From: Pantoea sp. A4
GTDB lineage: Bacteria > Pseudomonadota > Gammaproteobacteria > Enterobacterales > Enterobacteriaceae
Reading direction: 5' to 3'
Assembly (NCBI RefSeq): GCF_000295955.2
Contig: NZ_ALXE01000046.1
Coordinates: 1-64,000 of the forward strand
DNA: 64,000 bases
Below are positions 46,217 through 55,074 of the stretch, piece by piece. The notes under the pieces are model-generated. The model saw only the letters and a program-made list of their open reading frames with translations. It searched no databases and was not told the DNA's origin. Numbering within the stretch: the stretch's first letter is position 1; each line of letters begins with the position of its first letter. Position numbers and translations under genes: made by a program.

Positions 46217-47839
46217 ATGGCATTCAACTGGGAAAATCCCTATCCCTCCGTACGTACCCCGTTATTCGCACGTAATGTGGTTGCGACTTCTCACCCTCTG
46301 GCGGCCCAGGCGGGGACTCGCGCTCTGCTCAGTGGCGGCAACGCCGTCGATGCCGCGATCGCCGCAGCCGCAACGCTTACGGTGGTTGAACCCGTCTCAA
46401 ACGGGCTGGGGAGCGATGCTTTTGCTATGGTCTGGGATGGCAAGCAGCTGCATGGTCTTAACAGTTCTGGTCCCGCCCCAGCCAGTTGGTCGCTGGAAGG
46501 ATTTGCACAACGTTACGGCAGAGATGGCCAGGCCCTGGCAAAATTGCCGCAGCGCGGTTGGGACACCGTCACCGTTCCCGGTGCGGTGGCAGCCTGGGGT
46601 GCGCTGCATCATCGCTTTGGCCGGTTGCCGTTTTCCCGGCTAATGGAAACTGCCTGTGAAATCGCTGAACGCGGAGTCACCATCGCCCCACGGGTGGCGC
46701 AAAAGTGGCAGGCCGCCGCCCCACTGCTGGCGGATCAACCCGGTTATGCGGACACATTTCTCCCTGATGGGCGCGCACCGCGTACCGGCGAGAAGTTTGT
46801 GATGCCGGGTGCTGCCAGAACACTGCGGCTTCTGGCCGATCGTGGCTACCGCGATTTTTATCAAGGAGAAGCAGCGGAAGCGATAGTCAGTTGGGCAAGA
46901 AAAACCGGGGGACAGATAACGCTGGAAGATCTGGCGGGTTATCAGCCGGAGTGGGTGAATCCGATCGGTCAGCGCTATCGCGGTTATGACCTGTTTGAGC
47001 TACCGCCAAACGGCCAGGGGATTGCAGCCCTGATGGCGCTAGGGATTCTGGAGCACTTTGATCTCAGGAGTCTGCCGCTGGATGGTGCGGCCTCACAGCA
47101 TCTGCAAATCGAAGCGATGAAACTCGCTTTTGCCGACTTATATCGCTACGTCGCCGATCCACGCAGTATGGCCATCACACCCGAGCAAATGCTGGAACCT
47201 GACTATCTGGCCCGACGAGCAAGGCAAATTAATTTACATCAGGCTGCACGGCCCCAACCGGGTATGCCTGCCAGCGGCGGAACCGTCTACCTCACCACCG
47301 CGGATGAAAGTGGCATGATGGTCTCTTTTATCCAGTCAAATTTCATGGGATTCGGCTCCGGTGTCGTGGTGCCGGAATACGGTATCAGCTTACAGAATCG
47401 CGGTGCGGGCTTCTCAAACGATCCTAAATCCGCAAATGCTTTAGCCGCCGGGAAGCGCCCCTTCCACACCATTATCCCCGGTTTTTTGTTTAAGGACGGA
47501 CAGCCACAAATGAGCTTCGGGGTGATGGGCGGAGACATGCAACCACAGGGTCATGTGCAAACCCTGGTGCGAATGCTGGATTATCAACAGCAACCACAGG
47601 CCGCCTGCGATGCCCCTCGCTGGAAGGTTAATCGGGATTTCACTCTCGATCTGGAACAGGGGTTTGACCCTGCGGTGGGAGACGCCTTGCGTCAACAAGG
47701 ACATGAATTAAAGTCAGTCTATGACAGTTACATGGACTTTGGTTCAGGGCAGTTTATCTGGCGATTGTCACAGGACCCTGAGCGTGGCTATGTTGCGGCC
47801 AGTGACAGCCGACGTGACGGGCAGGCCGTAGGATTTTAA
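46217..47839 (+). CDS. Gamma-glutamyltransferase family protein, cytoplasmic
   Basis: A 540-residue Ntn-hydrolase of the gamma-glutamyltransferase family (VVATSHPLAAQAGTRALLSGGNAVDAAIAAAATLTVVEP; LPPNGQGIAALMALGIL). The autoprocessing site is probably the Thr of ASGGTVYLTTADESGMMVSFIQSN. The substrate-site GGDMQPQGHVQ segment is present. There is no signal peptide, unlike secreted E. coli Ggt, so it acts in the cytoplasm, resembling YwrD-like proteins. It may cleave gamma-glutamyl or acylated amino compounds. Confidence 0.87.
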   Translation: MAFNWENPYPSVRTPLFARNVVATSHPLAAQAGTRALLSGGNAVDAAIAAAATLTVVEPVSNGLGSDAFAMVWDGKQLHGLNSSGPAPASWSLEGFAQRYGRDGQALAKLPQRGWDTVTVPGAVAAWGALHHRFGRLPFSRLMETACEIAERGVTIAPRVAQKWQAAAPLLADQPGYADTFLPDGRAPRTGEKFVMPGAARTLRLLADRGYRDFYQGEAAEAIVSWARKTGGQITLEDLAGYQPEWVNPIGQRYRGYDLFELPPNGQGIAALMALGILEHFDLRSLPLDGAASQHLQIEAMKLAFADLYRYVADPRSMAITPEQMLEPDYLARRARQINLHQAARPQPGMPASGGTVYLTTADESGMMVSFIQSNFMGFGSGVVVPEYGISLQNRGAGFSNDPKSANALAAGKRPFHTIIPGFLFKDGQPQMSFGVMGGDMQPQGHVQTLVRMLDYQQQPQAACDAPRWKVNRDFTLDLEQGFDPAVGDALRQQGHELKSVYDSYMDFGSGQFIWRLSQDPERGYVAASDSRRDGQAVGF

Positions 47840-47842
47840 CGT

Positions 47843-47866
47843 CGTCCCTGCCATCAGGCAGGGACG
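47843..47866. terminator. Hairpin between convergent genes
   Basis: A perfect 10-bp stem CGTCCCTGCC/GGCAGGGACG with an ATCA loop in the 37-base gap between the convergent gamma-glutamyltransferase-like and permease genes. T-runs are poor on both sides, but position and strength suggest a bidirectional terminator. Confidence 0.5.
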
Positions 47867-47876
47867 TGGAAAACAC

Positions 47877-49232
47877 TTAGAGGAACGCCCACAGTAGCCA
47901 GGTCAGGGCAAAACCGGTAATGCCCATGATCGTGGTCAGTACGGTCCAGGTTTTCAGGCCATCGGCCACAGACAGGCCGAGGTAACGGGTCACTACCCAG
48001 AAACCAGCATCGTTTACATGTGACAGACCGAGGCCACCAAAACAGGCCGCCAGCGTCACCAGCACGCGCTCCATATCGTTGACACCGCTCACCGCTGAGG
48101 TTAACAGCCCGCTGGTGGTGAGAATGGCCACCGTTGCAGACCCCTGTGAAGCACGCAGCGCCAGAGAGAGGATAAATGCAGCGGGTACCAGAGGCAGGTG
48201 CAGCGTTTCCAACGTGACGGCCAGCGCTTTACCCACGCCAGACTCCACCAGCACCTTACCGAAGGCACCGCCCGCACCCGCAACCAGAATCACACTGGCG
48301 GAACCTGGGATCGCACGACCCGTCAGATCTTCCAGTTTGTCTTTGCTCCAGCCACGGCGCACGCCCAACAGCCATGCTGCCAGCGCCAGCGCAATCAGCA
48401 GAGCAATCGGTGGTGTGCCAATGACGGTCATCACTTTACGCAGTACAGAGTCTTCGGCTAACACCGAGTGAGAAACCGTTCCCAGCACAATCAACAGAAT
48501 CGGGATAACGATCAGGCCAGCAATCGTCAGCGCACCCGGTGGTTTAGGCTGATCTTTCTCCACCACACCTTCTGGTTTCGCCAGTTGCAGGTTCTCCAGC
48601 ACTTCCACCGAGAGTTGATAATTACGACGGTTCATTCCTTTAGCGACGTAGTAACCCACAGCACCCACGGGAATCGATACCGCAATGCCCAACAGCATCA
48701 GCCAGCCCATATCGGTATGTAAGATCCCGGCGGCCGCGGCAGCCCCTGGGTGCGTCGGCAATGCCACGTGAACCGTCAGCATCACGCCCGCCATTGGCAG
48801 ACCGAACTTGATCGGCGAGACGCGTGCCACTTTGGCGAAACCGTAAATCAGTGGGATCACGATGATAAAGCCCACTTCAAAGAACACCGGAATGCCAAGA
48901 ATAAATGCCGCCATCGTCAGCGCCGCAATGGTGCGCTTAATGCCCAGCGACTTGCTGAAACGCTGCGCCAGTGATTCCGCGCCGCCGGAGGCTTCGATCA
49001 CTGCGCCCAGCATCGCCCCCAGCACGATAATAATCGCGATATGGCCAAGTAAATTACCCATGCCACTCATGATCACTTCCATGATCTTATCAGTCGGAAT
49101 GCCAGTGGCGAGGGCCACTAACAAACTCACAATTAACAACGAAACAAACGGATGGACTTTTGCTTTAATGACCAACAACAGCAGGATAAATATGCTGGCG
49201 GTCGCGATGGTTAATAGCAACGCGGTGGACAT
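47877..49232 (-). CDS. ygbN: GntP family permease of the D-threonate operon
   Basis: A 451-residue inner-membrane transporter of the gluconate:H+ symporter family, matching E. coli YgbN by position and type. Hallmarks are GMGNLLGHIAIIIVLGAMLGAVIEASGGAE, LPTHPGAAAAAG and HVNDAGFWVVTRY. It is the last gene of the ltnD-otnK-otnC-otnI set, so D-threonate or a related tetronate is the expected substrate. It is 115 bases after otnI, a gap with a small hairpin. Confidence 0.9.
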   Translation of the reverse strand: MSTALLLTIATASIFILLLLVIKAKVHPFVSLLIVSLLVALATGIPTDKIMEVIMSGMGNLLGHIAIIIVLGAMLGAVIEASGGAESLAQRFSKSLGIKRTIAALTMAAFILGIPVFFEVGFIIVIPLIYGFAKVARVSPIKFGLPMAGVMLTVHVALPTHPGAAAAAGILHTDMGWLMLLGIAVSIPVGAVGYYVAKGMNRRNYQLSVEVLENLQLAKPEGVVEKDQPKPPGALTIAGLIVIPILLIVLGTVSHSVLAEDSVLRKVMTVIGTPPIALLIALALAAWLLGVRRGWSKDKLEDLTGRAIPGSASVILVAGAGGAFGKVLVESGVGKALAVTLETLHLPLVPAAFILSLALRASQGSATVAILTTSGLLTSAVSGVNDMERVLVTLAACFGGLGLSHVNDAGFWVVTRYLGLSVADGLKTWTVLTTIMGITGFALTWLLWAFL

Positions 49233-49310
49233 GGTAAACCTCGGGTATCGTTATCGTTTTATAATCAATCGGGTACAGAGCGCCCTGGTGTAGGCAGAGG
49301 TTACAAACAG

Positions 49311-49330
49311 ACCGGTGCGTTAACACCGGT
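49311..49330 (-). other. Hairpin between otnI and ygbN
   Basis: ACCGGTG/CACCGGT 7-bp stem with a 6-base loop about 20 bases after the otnI stop. On the minus strand it is followed by CTGTTTG, a weak T-run, so it may partly terminate transcription before the permease gene. Confidence 0.4.
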
Positions 49331-49347
49331 ATCAGCACACTTTTCGG

Positions 49348-50133
49348 TCAGGCTTTTTTTGCCCACGGCTGGAACCAGCCGAGCCCCTCAAGCGTGGTGG
49401 TGCGTGGGATGTATTCGCAGCCGATCCAGCCGCTGTAGCCCACTTCATCCAGCAGCTTAAACAGCCATGGATAATTGATTTCGCCCTCATCAGGCTCGTG
49501 ACGGTCCGGCGCGGAGGCAATCTGGATGTGGCGATAACGACCGGCGTTATCGCGGATCAAACGGCTGAGGTTGCCATCCACCAGTTGGGCGTGGAACAGA
49601 TCCAGCTGCGTGAACACATTCGGTCGGTCGATACGCGCGGCAATATCCAGCGTCTGATACTGGCTGGCATAGAGATAACCCGGTTTGGTTTTCGGATTCA
49701 GCGCTTCAAGCAGCAGTGCAATACCATGCGGTGCAAAGCGTTCTGCCGCATAGTGCATGTTGCTGATAAAGGTCTCTACGTAGGCCTCACGCGAAGCCTC
49801 CTCGGGGACCACAGAAGCCATCACGTGAACTTGCGGTACGCCTAATACCAGCGCATATTCCAGGGCGCGATCGATATCCGCTCTGGCATCAGCTTCACGT
49901 CCAGGCGTCGCCGCCAGCCCCCACTCTCCAGCGGCAACATTGCCCGGTGCCGTGTTAAACAGCACCAGCTTCAGCTGATTGTCATCCAGCAGCTGTTTTA
50001 ACTGCGTAGCGGGATAGTCATACGGAAACAGAAATTCGACCGCGGTGAAACCCGCTGCGGCTGCGGCGGCAAAACGTTCAAGAAACGGCACTTCCGTGAA
50101 CATCATGGATAAATTGGCTGCAAACTTTGGCAT
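49348..50133 (-). CDS. otnI: 2-oxo-tetronate isomerase OtnI
   Basis: A 261-residue TIM-barrel isomerase of the hydroxypyruvate-isomerase-like family (E. coli YgbM): MPKFAANLSMMFTEVPFLERFAAAAAAGFTAVEFLFPYDYP, then LLEALNPKTKPGYLY and WIGCEYIP with metal-binding Glu residues. In the acid-sugar pathways it isomerises 2-oxo-tetronate forms before phosphorylation or cleavage. Its start adjoins the otnC stop by one base. Confidence 0.92.
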   Translation of the reverse strand: MPKFAANLSMMFTEVPFLERFAAAAAAGFTAVEFLFPYDYPATQLKQLLDDNQLKLVLFNTAPGNVAAGEWGLAATPGREADARADIDRALEYALVLGVPQVHVMASVVPEEASREAYVETFISNMHYAAERFAPHGIALLLEALNPKTKPGYLYASQYQTLDIAARIDRPNVFTQLDLFHAQLVDGNLSRLIRDNAGRYRHIQIASAPDRHEPDEGEINYPWLFKLLDEVGYSGWIGCEYIPRTTTLEGLGWFQPWAKKA

Positions 50134-50759
50134 CAGTAATTCCTTAATTCCGCAACTTCTTCAGGGGTGAGATAACGAATCGCGCGGTCACCCAGGGTGA
50201 ACATCAGTCGCGCCGTCTCCTCCAGCTCTTCCGTATTGTTGGCCGCTTCACGCAGGGATTTACCCACGACCACCGGACCATGATTCGCTAACAAGAAGGC
50301 GCTGTAGCGGCTGGCCAACTGCGCCAGATCCTGCGCCAGTCGGTCATCACCTGGCTTGTAGTAAGGCACCACAGGCACATCGCCTACGCGCATCACCACG
50401 TAAGGGGTAAACGGACGAATGCAGTTTTCAGTGTCCAGCCCTTCCAGGCAGGAGAGCGCCGTCAGATAGTGGCTGTGCAGATGCACCACCGCTTTGCATT
50501 CTGGATTGTTCAGATACAGCGCACGGTGAAAGGCGATCTCTTTCGAGGGTTTATCGCCGGAAATCCATTCGCCCTGTAGTGTCACTTTGGACAGGCGATC
50601 GGCTTCCAGCTCACCAAGACAAGACCCGGTTGGCGTCGCTAACAGATTGCCATCTTCCAGCAACAGCGACAGATTTCCTGCCGAGCCGGTGGCATAGCCG
50701 CGATCAAAAAATGAGGCACCGAGCTTCACCATTTCCAGACGAGCTTGTTGTTCGGTCAC
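50133..50759 (-). CDS. otnC: 3-oxo-tetronate 4-phosphate decarboxylase OtnC
   Basis: A 208-residue class II aldolase/adducin family protein (E. coli YgbL). Zinc-site His pair HLHSHYLTALS and the later His in LLANHGPVVVG are present, as is GSAGNLSLLLEDGNLLATPTGS. It decarboxylates 3-oxo-tetronate 4-phosphate to dihydroxyacetone phosphate. It overlaps otnK by 4 bases. Confidence 0.93.
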   Translation of the reverse strand: MTEQQARLEMVKLGASFFDRGYATGSAGNLSLLLEDGNLLATPTGSCLGELEADRLSKVTLQGEWISGDKPSKEIAFHRALYLNNPECKAVVHLHSHYLTALSCLEGLDTENCIRPFTPYVVMRVGDVPVVPYYKPGDDRLAQDLAQLASRYSAFLLANHGPVVVGKSLREAANNTEELEETARLMFTLGDRAIRYLTPEEVAELRNY

Positions 50760-52021
50760 TGTGAAAACTCCGTTTGTGCGCGGCGGAAGAATTGCTCATC
50801 GCCAAAATTGCCCGATTTCAATGCCAGCGACAGCGGCTGGTGAATATCACGCACCCAGGGAACCCCAGGAGAGATGGTCGGGCCGATGTGGAAAGCGGTG
50901 ACGCCCAGACTCTGCGCCACCACCCCAGAGGTTTCTCCCCCGGCGACGATAAAGCGCTGCCAGCCTCTTGCCTGCAACTCGCGGGTCACTGCAGCAAATA
51001 ACTGTTCAACTGCATGACTACTACGCTCGGCTCCGTATTGCTGCTGGATCAGCTGCAATTGCTGGGCATCTGCGGTAGCGAACAACAACGGGGCCAACGA
51101 TTGGTCGCTGTTGGCAACCACCCAGTCACACAGTTCCTGAGCATACGCGGAGGCATTCTCCAGGCAGCGCACCACATCCACTTCATGAGCGGGTGCCTGT
51201 TGACGATAGGCATTAACCTGTTTGTTGGTCATCTGGGAGCAAGACCCAGAGATGACCACGGCGCGGGCACCCTGTGGACGGCCAGCATTCTCAGCAGCCC
51301 GGCTATTGCTGCCAGGTTGCGCCCATTGACGCGCCAGACCAATCGCCAGACCCGATCCTCCCGTAACCAGGCGCATATCACGCAGGGCTTCCCCCTGAAC
51401 CAACAGGTGCTGTTCGTTCAGCGTATCCAGCGCGACATAGTTAATCCCCTGCGCTTTCAACTCGGCAAGCCTGGTGCGGACGGCTTCCACGCCTTGATCC
51501 AGGATCGGAGCCGCGATCAATCCGGCTTTACCCTGTGACTGACGCTCCATCAATCGCAGCAAGTTGCTGTCGGTCATTGGCGTCACGGGGTGGTGACGCA
51601 TACCCGAATCAGACAGCAGCTGTTCACCGACAAACAGATGACCGAGATAAACAGTACGGCCATTCACCGGCAACGCCGGACAGATCACCGTTTGCGTCTC
51701 GCCCAGCTCCGCTAATAACGCATCGGTTACCGGGCCAATGTTGCCTTTTTCAGTGCTGTCGAAAGTAGAGCAGTATTTGAAGTAAAAACGGTCACAGCCT
51801 TGTGCCTGCAACCAACGTAAGGCTGCCAGCGACTGCTCCACCGCTTCATTGACCGGATTAGAACGCGACTTCAGGCTAATGACGATAGCTTCCGCCGTCA
51901 GGGTGTCATGCTGCTGCGGCACACCGTTGAACTGGATGGTGGATAGCCCGTTTTGCACCAGGAAGCTGGCGATGTCGGTCGCGCCGGTAAAGTCGTCGGC
52001 AATGACTCCTAAGCGTGTCAT
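50756..52021 (-). CDS. otnK: 3-oxo-tetronate kinase OtnK
   Basis: A 421-residue kinase of the four-carbon acid sugar kinase family (DUF1537; E. coli YgbK). Key motifs: GVIADDFTGATDIASFL at the N-terminus (catalytic Asp residues), CPALPVNGRTVYLGHLFV and the nucleotide-binding FIVAGGETSGVVAQSLG. It phosphorylates 3-oxo-tetronate at O4. It overlaps ltnD upstream and otnC downstream by 4 bases each. Confidence 0.94.
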   Translation of the reverse strand: MTRLGVIADDFTGATDIASFLVQNGLSTIQFNGVPQQHDTLTAEAIVISLKSRSNPVNEAVEQSLAALRWLQAQGCDRFYFKYCSTFDSTEKGNIGPVTDALLAELGETQTVICPALPVNGRTVYLGHLFVGEQLLSDSGMRHHPVTPMTDSNLLRLMERQSQGKAGLIAAPILDQGVEAVRTRLAELKAQGINYVALDTLNEQHLLVQGEALRDMRLVTGGSGLAIGLARQWAQPGSNSRAAENAGRPQGARAVVISGSCSQMTNKQVNAYRQQAPAHEVDVVRCLENASAYAQELCDWVVANSDQSLAPLLFATADAQQLQLIQQQYGAERSSHAVEQLFAAVTRELQARGWQRFIVAGGETSGVVAQSLGVTAFHIGPTISPGVPWVRDIHQPLSLALKSGNFGDEQFFRRAQTEFSQ

Positions 52022-52923
52022 GCTGACTCCTTGCCTTGTGGCAAAGTAATCCCGCTGAAAATCTTAATCACAGCGCTGTCATCTTCACGGCCGTGGCCGG
52101 CATTGCTGGCCTCGGTAAACATGTTGAGTGCGGTAGACGCCAGTGGCAGCGGGAAATGCAGCGATTTCGCCGTTTCCGCGACCAGGTTCAGGTCTTTCAC
52201 AAAGATATCAACCGCTGATTTCGGGCTGTAATCGCCATCAACCACATGACGCATACGGTTCTCAAACATCCATGAGTTACCTGCGGCGTTTGTGACCACG
52301 TCATACATAGTGTCCAGCGGAATGCCAGCACGCGCGGCGAGGGCCATCGCTTCGGCACCCACGGCAATATGCACGCCTGCCAGCAGTTGGTGAATAATTT
52401 TTACCGTGGAGCCAAGGCCAATGTCGCTTCCTACGCGATAAACTTTTGCCGCCACCGCATCCAACACCGGCTGAAGGCGTTCAAAGGCCGCATCACTACC
52501 GGAAGCCATCACTGTCATATCGCCGGTTGCTGCTTTTGCCGCACCACCAGAAACCGGGGCATCCAGCATCAGCAGCTGATGCTGTGCCAGCTGCTGTTCA
52601 ATCTGCTGCGCATCCTGAGCGGAAATGGTGGAAGAAACCATCACGACCGTGCCTGGCTTTAATTTCGCTGCTAACCCGTTGTCACCAAACAGGATGCCTT
52701 TTACCTGAGCGGCGTTAACCACCAGCAGCAGCACCGCATCCAACTGATCAACGAAGCTGTCTGCTGAGGTTTGCGCATCACGCGCGCCAGCCTGACGCAG
52801 TGCTTCCAGCGCTACCGGGTTCAGGTCTACACCCCAGGTGTTTAAACCTGCGCGAATACAAGAGGTTGCAGCCCCCATTCCCATAGAACCTAAACCGATA
52901 ACACAGACATTTGAGAGTGGCAC
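52018..52923 (-). CDS. ltnD: L-threonate/D-threonate dehydrogenase-like LtnD
   Basis: A 301-residue beta-hydroxyacid dehydrogenase (E. coli YgbJ). The Rossmann fold has VIGLGSMGMGAATS near residue 9, the substrate loop DAPVSGGAAKA is present, and the catalytic Lys is in GSTVKIIHQLL. It oxidises a C4 acid sugar such as threonate at C2 with NAD. It is the first gene of the operon, divergent from the DeoR regulator. Confidence 0.92.
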   Translation of the reverse strand: MPLSNVCVIGLGSMGMGAATSCIRAGLNTWGVDLNPVALEALRQAGARDAQTSADSFVDQLDAVLLLVVNAAQVKGILFGDNGLAAKLKPGTVVMVSSTISAQDAQQIEQQLAQHQLLMLDAPVSGGAAKAATGDMTVMASGSDAAFERLQPVLDAVAAKVYRVGSDIGLGSTVKIIHQLLAGVHIAVGAEAMALAARAGIPLDTMYDVVTNAAGNSWMFENRMRHVVDGDYSPKSAVDIFVKDLNLVAETAKSLHFPLPLASTALNMFTEASNAGHGREDDSAVIKIFSGITLPQGKESA

Positions 52924-53181
52924 TGTCGGCCTCCGCTGTTAAATTAAGTGATTATTTGTTCGATACTGTTAATCCTGCCAGCTTATCCGCAGCCGAAATG
53001 TGCCAGGTATCACAGTTTTCACACAAAAGAACACACATAACAAAAATTCACATTTCACGTCACCGCCTGTCTCACCGGGCATTTCGGCCGATTTCATCTC
53101 TGACAAGGCCCTTTTTTCTGTACGCGTATGCGCAAGATTGTTTTACAATGTGAAAAATTGATAACGCGCGCAGAGGCATAC
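52924..53181. promoter_or_regulatory. ltnD/ygbI divergent control region
   Basis: About 260 non-coding bases. TGTGCCAGGTATCACA at 52999-53014 fits the CRP core TGTGA-N6-TCACA at nine of ten positions. TTCACATT at 53047-53054 and its complement AATGTGAA at 53147-53154 lie exactly 100 bases apart, and a TTTTCACAC element lies at 53016-53024; these are candidate DeoR-family half-sites. Confidence 0.5.
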
Positions 53182-53943
53182 GTGATTCCAGTCGAACGAC
53201 ATCAACAGATATTAGCCATGGTGGCAGAGCGTGGTGTAGTGAGCTTTGCTGAACTCACCGATCGCCTCGGCGTCTCGCATATGACCATCAGACGCGATGT
53301 ACAAAAACTGGAGGAGCAAGGTTCATTGCTTTCGGTATCGGGAGGCGTACGTTCTGCCGACCGGCTAGCCAGCGAGCCTTCACATCTGGCAAAGACGTCG
53401 CTGTATAACGCGGAGAAAGATGCGATTGGTCGTTACGCGGCGCAATATATCCCGCTCAACAGTTGCATCTATATTGATGCCGGGACTACCACGCTGGCGC
53501 TGGCCCGCGAGTTGCTGGAGCGTGAGGATGTATTGGTGGTGACCAATGACTTTATGGTGGTCAATCTACTGATGGAGCAGAGTCGCTGCCGTGTGATCCA
53601 CACTGGCGGCACGGTGTGCCGTGAAAACCGTTCTTGCGTAGGAGAGAGCACCGCGCGCAGCTTACGTAACCTGGCCATCGATATCGCCTTTATCTCCGCC
53701 TCCTGCTGGGGTCCACGCGGGCTGTTTACGCCCGATGAAGATAAAGTGACGGTCAAACAGACCGTCTGTGAGGTCAGCAGCAAGCGGGTCTTACTGAGCG
53801 ACAGTTCGAAATACAACAAGATTGCGACCTATCTGGCGCTACCGCTAAACAGCTTTGACACCATCGTGACGGACAGCGGTCTGAGTGGCGCAGCGCAGAC
53901 CGCCTTAAGCAAAGGCAAATGGGAACTGGTGCTAGCGGAGTAG
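53182..53943 (+). CDS. ygbI: DeoR family regulator of D-threonate genes
   Basis: A 253-residue DeoR-type repressor close to E. coli YgbI: IPVERHQQILAMVAERGVVSFAELTDRLGVSHMTIRRDVQKLEEQGSLLSVSGGVRSADRL, then the sugar-sensor domain with YIDAGTTTLALARELL and ISASCWGPRGLFTPDEDKVTVKQ. The start is a GTG giving VIPVERH with AGAGG six bases before, which matches the E. coli N-terminus; the longer frame adds 18 residues. It is divergent from ltnD and should control the operon through a phosphorylated or acid sugar effector. Confidence 0.9.
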   Translation: MIPVERHQQILAMVAERGVVSFAELTDRLGVSHMTIRRDVQKLEEQGSLLSVSGGVRSADRLASEPSHLAKTSLYNAEKDAIGRYAAQYIPLNSCIYIDAGTTTLALARELLEREDVLVVTNDFMVVNLLMEQSRCRVIHTGGTVCRENRSCVGESTARSLRNLAIDIAFISASCWGPRGLFTPDEDKVTVKQTVCEVSSKRVLLSDSSKYNKIATYLALPLNSFDTIVTDSGLSGAAQTALSKGKWELVLAE

Positions 53944-53955
53944 CCCGCCACCGGG

Positions 53956-54828
53956 TTAACGTCCCTTCTTCTTACGGCCAGGTTGGGTGAAACGCTTACG
54001 ATTGCCTGCGTTTGCAGCCGGTTTATCTGCCTGAGCCGGGCTTTTTACCGCCGGTTTCTTCGCTGGCGCACTTTTGGCTGGGGTCTTCTTTTTCGGCTTA
54101 TCTTCAGAGGTGGAGCTTTCCAGCAGTTTGAACAGATCGATAAGCTCATCGTCGGTCAAATCACGCCATTCGCCCAACGGGATCCCTTTCAGGCTGACGT
54201 TCATGATGCGCGTACGTTCCAGCCTGGTCACTTCATAGCCGAAATGCTTGGTCATACGACGGATCTGACGGTTCAGTCCCTGTACCAGGGTGATGCGGAA
54301 AACAAAGGTCGACTCCATCTTGACCTTACATTTTTTCGTCACTGTCCCGAGCATAGGAACGCCTGCGCCCATCCCCAGAATAAATTCCTGCGTGATCGGC
54401 TTATCGACCGTGACCACGTACTCTTTTTCATGGTTATTACCGGCCCGCAGGATCTTATTCACCAGATCGCCATGGTTAGTCAGGAAAATCAGCCCTTGCG
54501 AATCTTTATCCAGACGGCCAATCGGGAACACGCGTTTGCTGTGATTCACGAAGTCACTGATATTATCGCGTTCGCCCTCTTCCATGGTGGTGATGATACC
54601 CACCGGCTTGTTCAGAGCAATCAGGACCAGATCTTCTTCATCGCGCGGTTCAATCAGCTGACCGTTAACTTTTACCTCATCCCCAGCGAACACCTGCGCG
54701 CCGACCGTCGCACGTTTACCGTTAATAAATACGTTGCCTTGTTCGATGTAGCGATCGGCATCGCGACGTGAGCAGATACCGCTCTCACTGATATATTTGT
54801 TCAGGCGTATGGATGAGTTAGTCAGCAT
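53956..54828 (-). CDS. rluF: 23S rRNA pseudouridine(2604) synthase RluF
   Basis: A 290-residue pseudouridine synthase, exactly the length of E. coli RluF, which makes pseudouridine 2604 (and 2605) of 23S rRNA. An N-terminal S4 RNA-binding domain (SIRLNKYISESGICSRRDADRYIEQGNVFINGKRATVG) precedes the RsuA/RluB-type catalytic domain with FPIGRLDKDSQGLIFLTNHGD (catalytic Asp). The C-terminal tail is Lys/Ala/Pro rich. CGGAGGA before MLTNSS fixes the start 24 codons inside the longest frame. Confidence 0.96.
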   Translation of the reverse strand: MLTNSSIRLNKYISESGICSRRDADRYIEQGNVFINGKRATVGAQVFAGDEVKVNGQLIEPRDEEDLVLIALNKPVGIITTMEEGERDNISDFVNHSKRVFPIGRLDKDSQGLIFLTNHGDLVNKILRAGNNHEKEYVVTVDKPITQEFILGMGAGVPMLGTVTKKCKVKMESTFVFRITLVQGLNRQIRRMTKHFGYEVTRLERTRIMNVSLKGIPLGEWRDLTDDELIDLFKLLESSTSEDKPKKKTPAKSAPAKKPAVKSPAQADKPAANAGNRKRFTQPGRKKKGR

Positions 54829-54989
54829 GATTCCTCCGAAAAAAAACGGACTATACAGCAATATTATGTGGCGAAAACGCTTTTTTAACGTCGCAGACAC
54901 GACATCACGCCAATAAAACCGTACCGGTCGTAATTATTGACTGGCGGGCGAAAATAACTATTATCCCCCCGCCCAACTTCAGGCGTGAA

Positions 54990-55001
54990 GCAATCGATTG
55001 C
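54990..55001. promoter_or_regulatory. Candidate LacI-family operator before the porin gene
   Basis: A 12-bp perfect palindrome GCAATCGATTGC with a central CG, the hallmark of LacI/GalR-family operators. It lies about 75 bases upstream of the porin ATG. No LacI-type gene lies in the window. Confidence 0.35.
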
Positions 55002-55032
55002 ATTTCTGCACTTGGCTCCGCCGGGCATTTTT

Positions 55033-55054
55033 CCTGTCTGTTAAGACAGGCTTT
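55033..55054 (+). other. Leader hairpin before the porin gene
   Basis: CCTGTCT-GTTA-AGACAGG followed by CTTTT, ending about 20 bases before the porin ATG. The shape is that of a short intrinsic terminator in a leader, or it may be a regulator's palindrome. The leftward rluF gene starts upstream, so it does not end a neighbouring transcript. Confidence 0.4.
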
Positions 55055-55074
55055 TAACACCAAGCAAGACTGGA

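Noticed and set aside
53983..54771. 262-codon plus-strand ORF opposite rluF
   Set aside because: Fully antisense to rluF, with no ribosome-binding site or family likeness.
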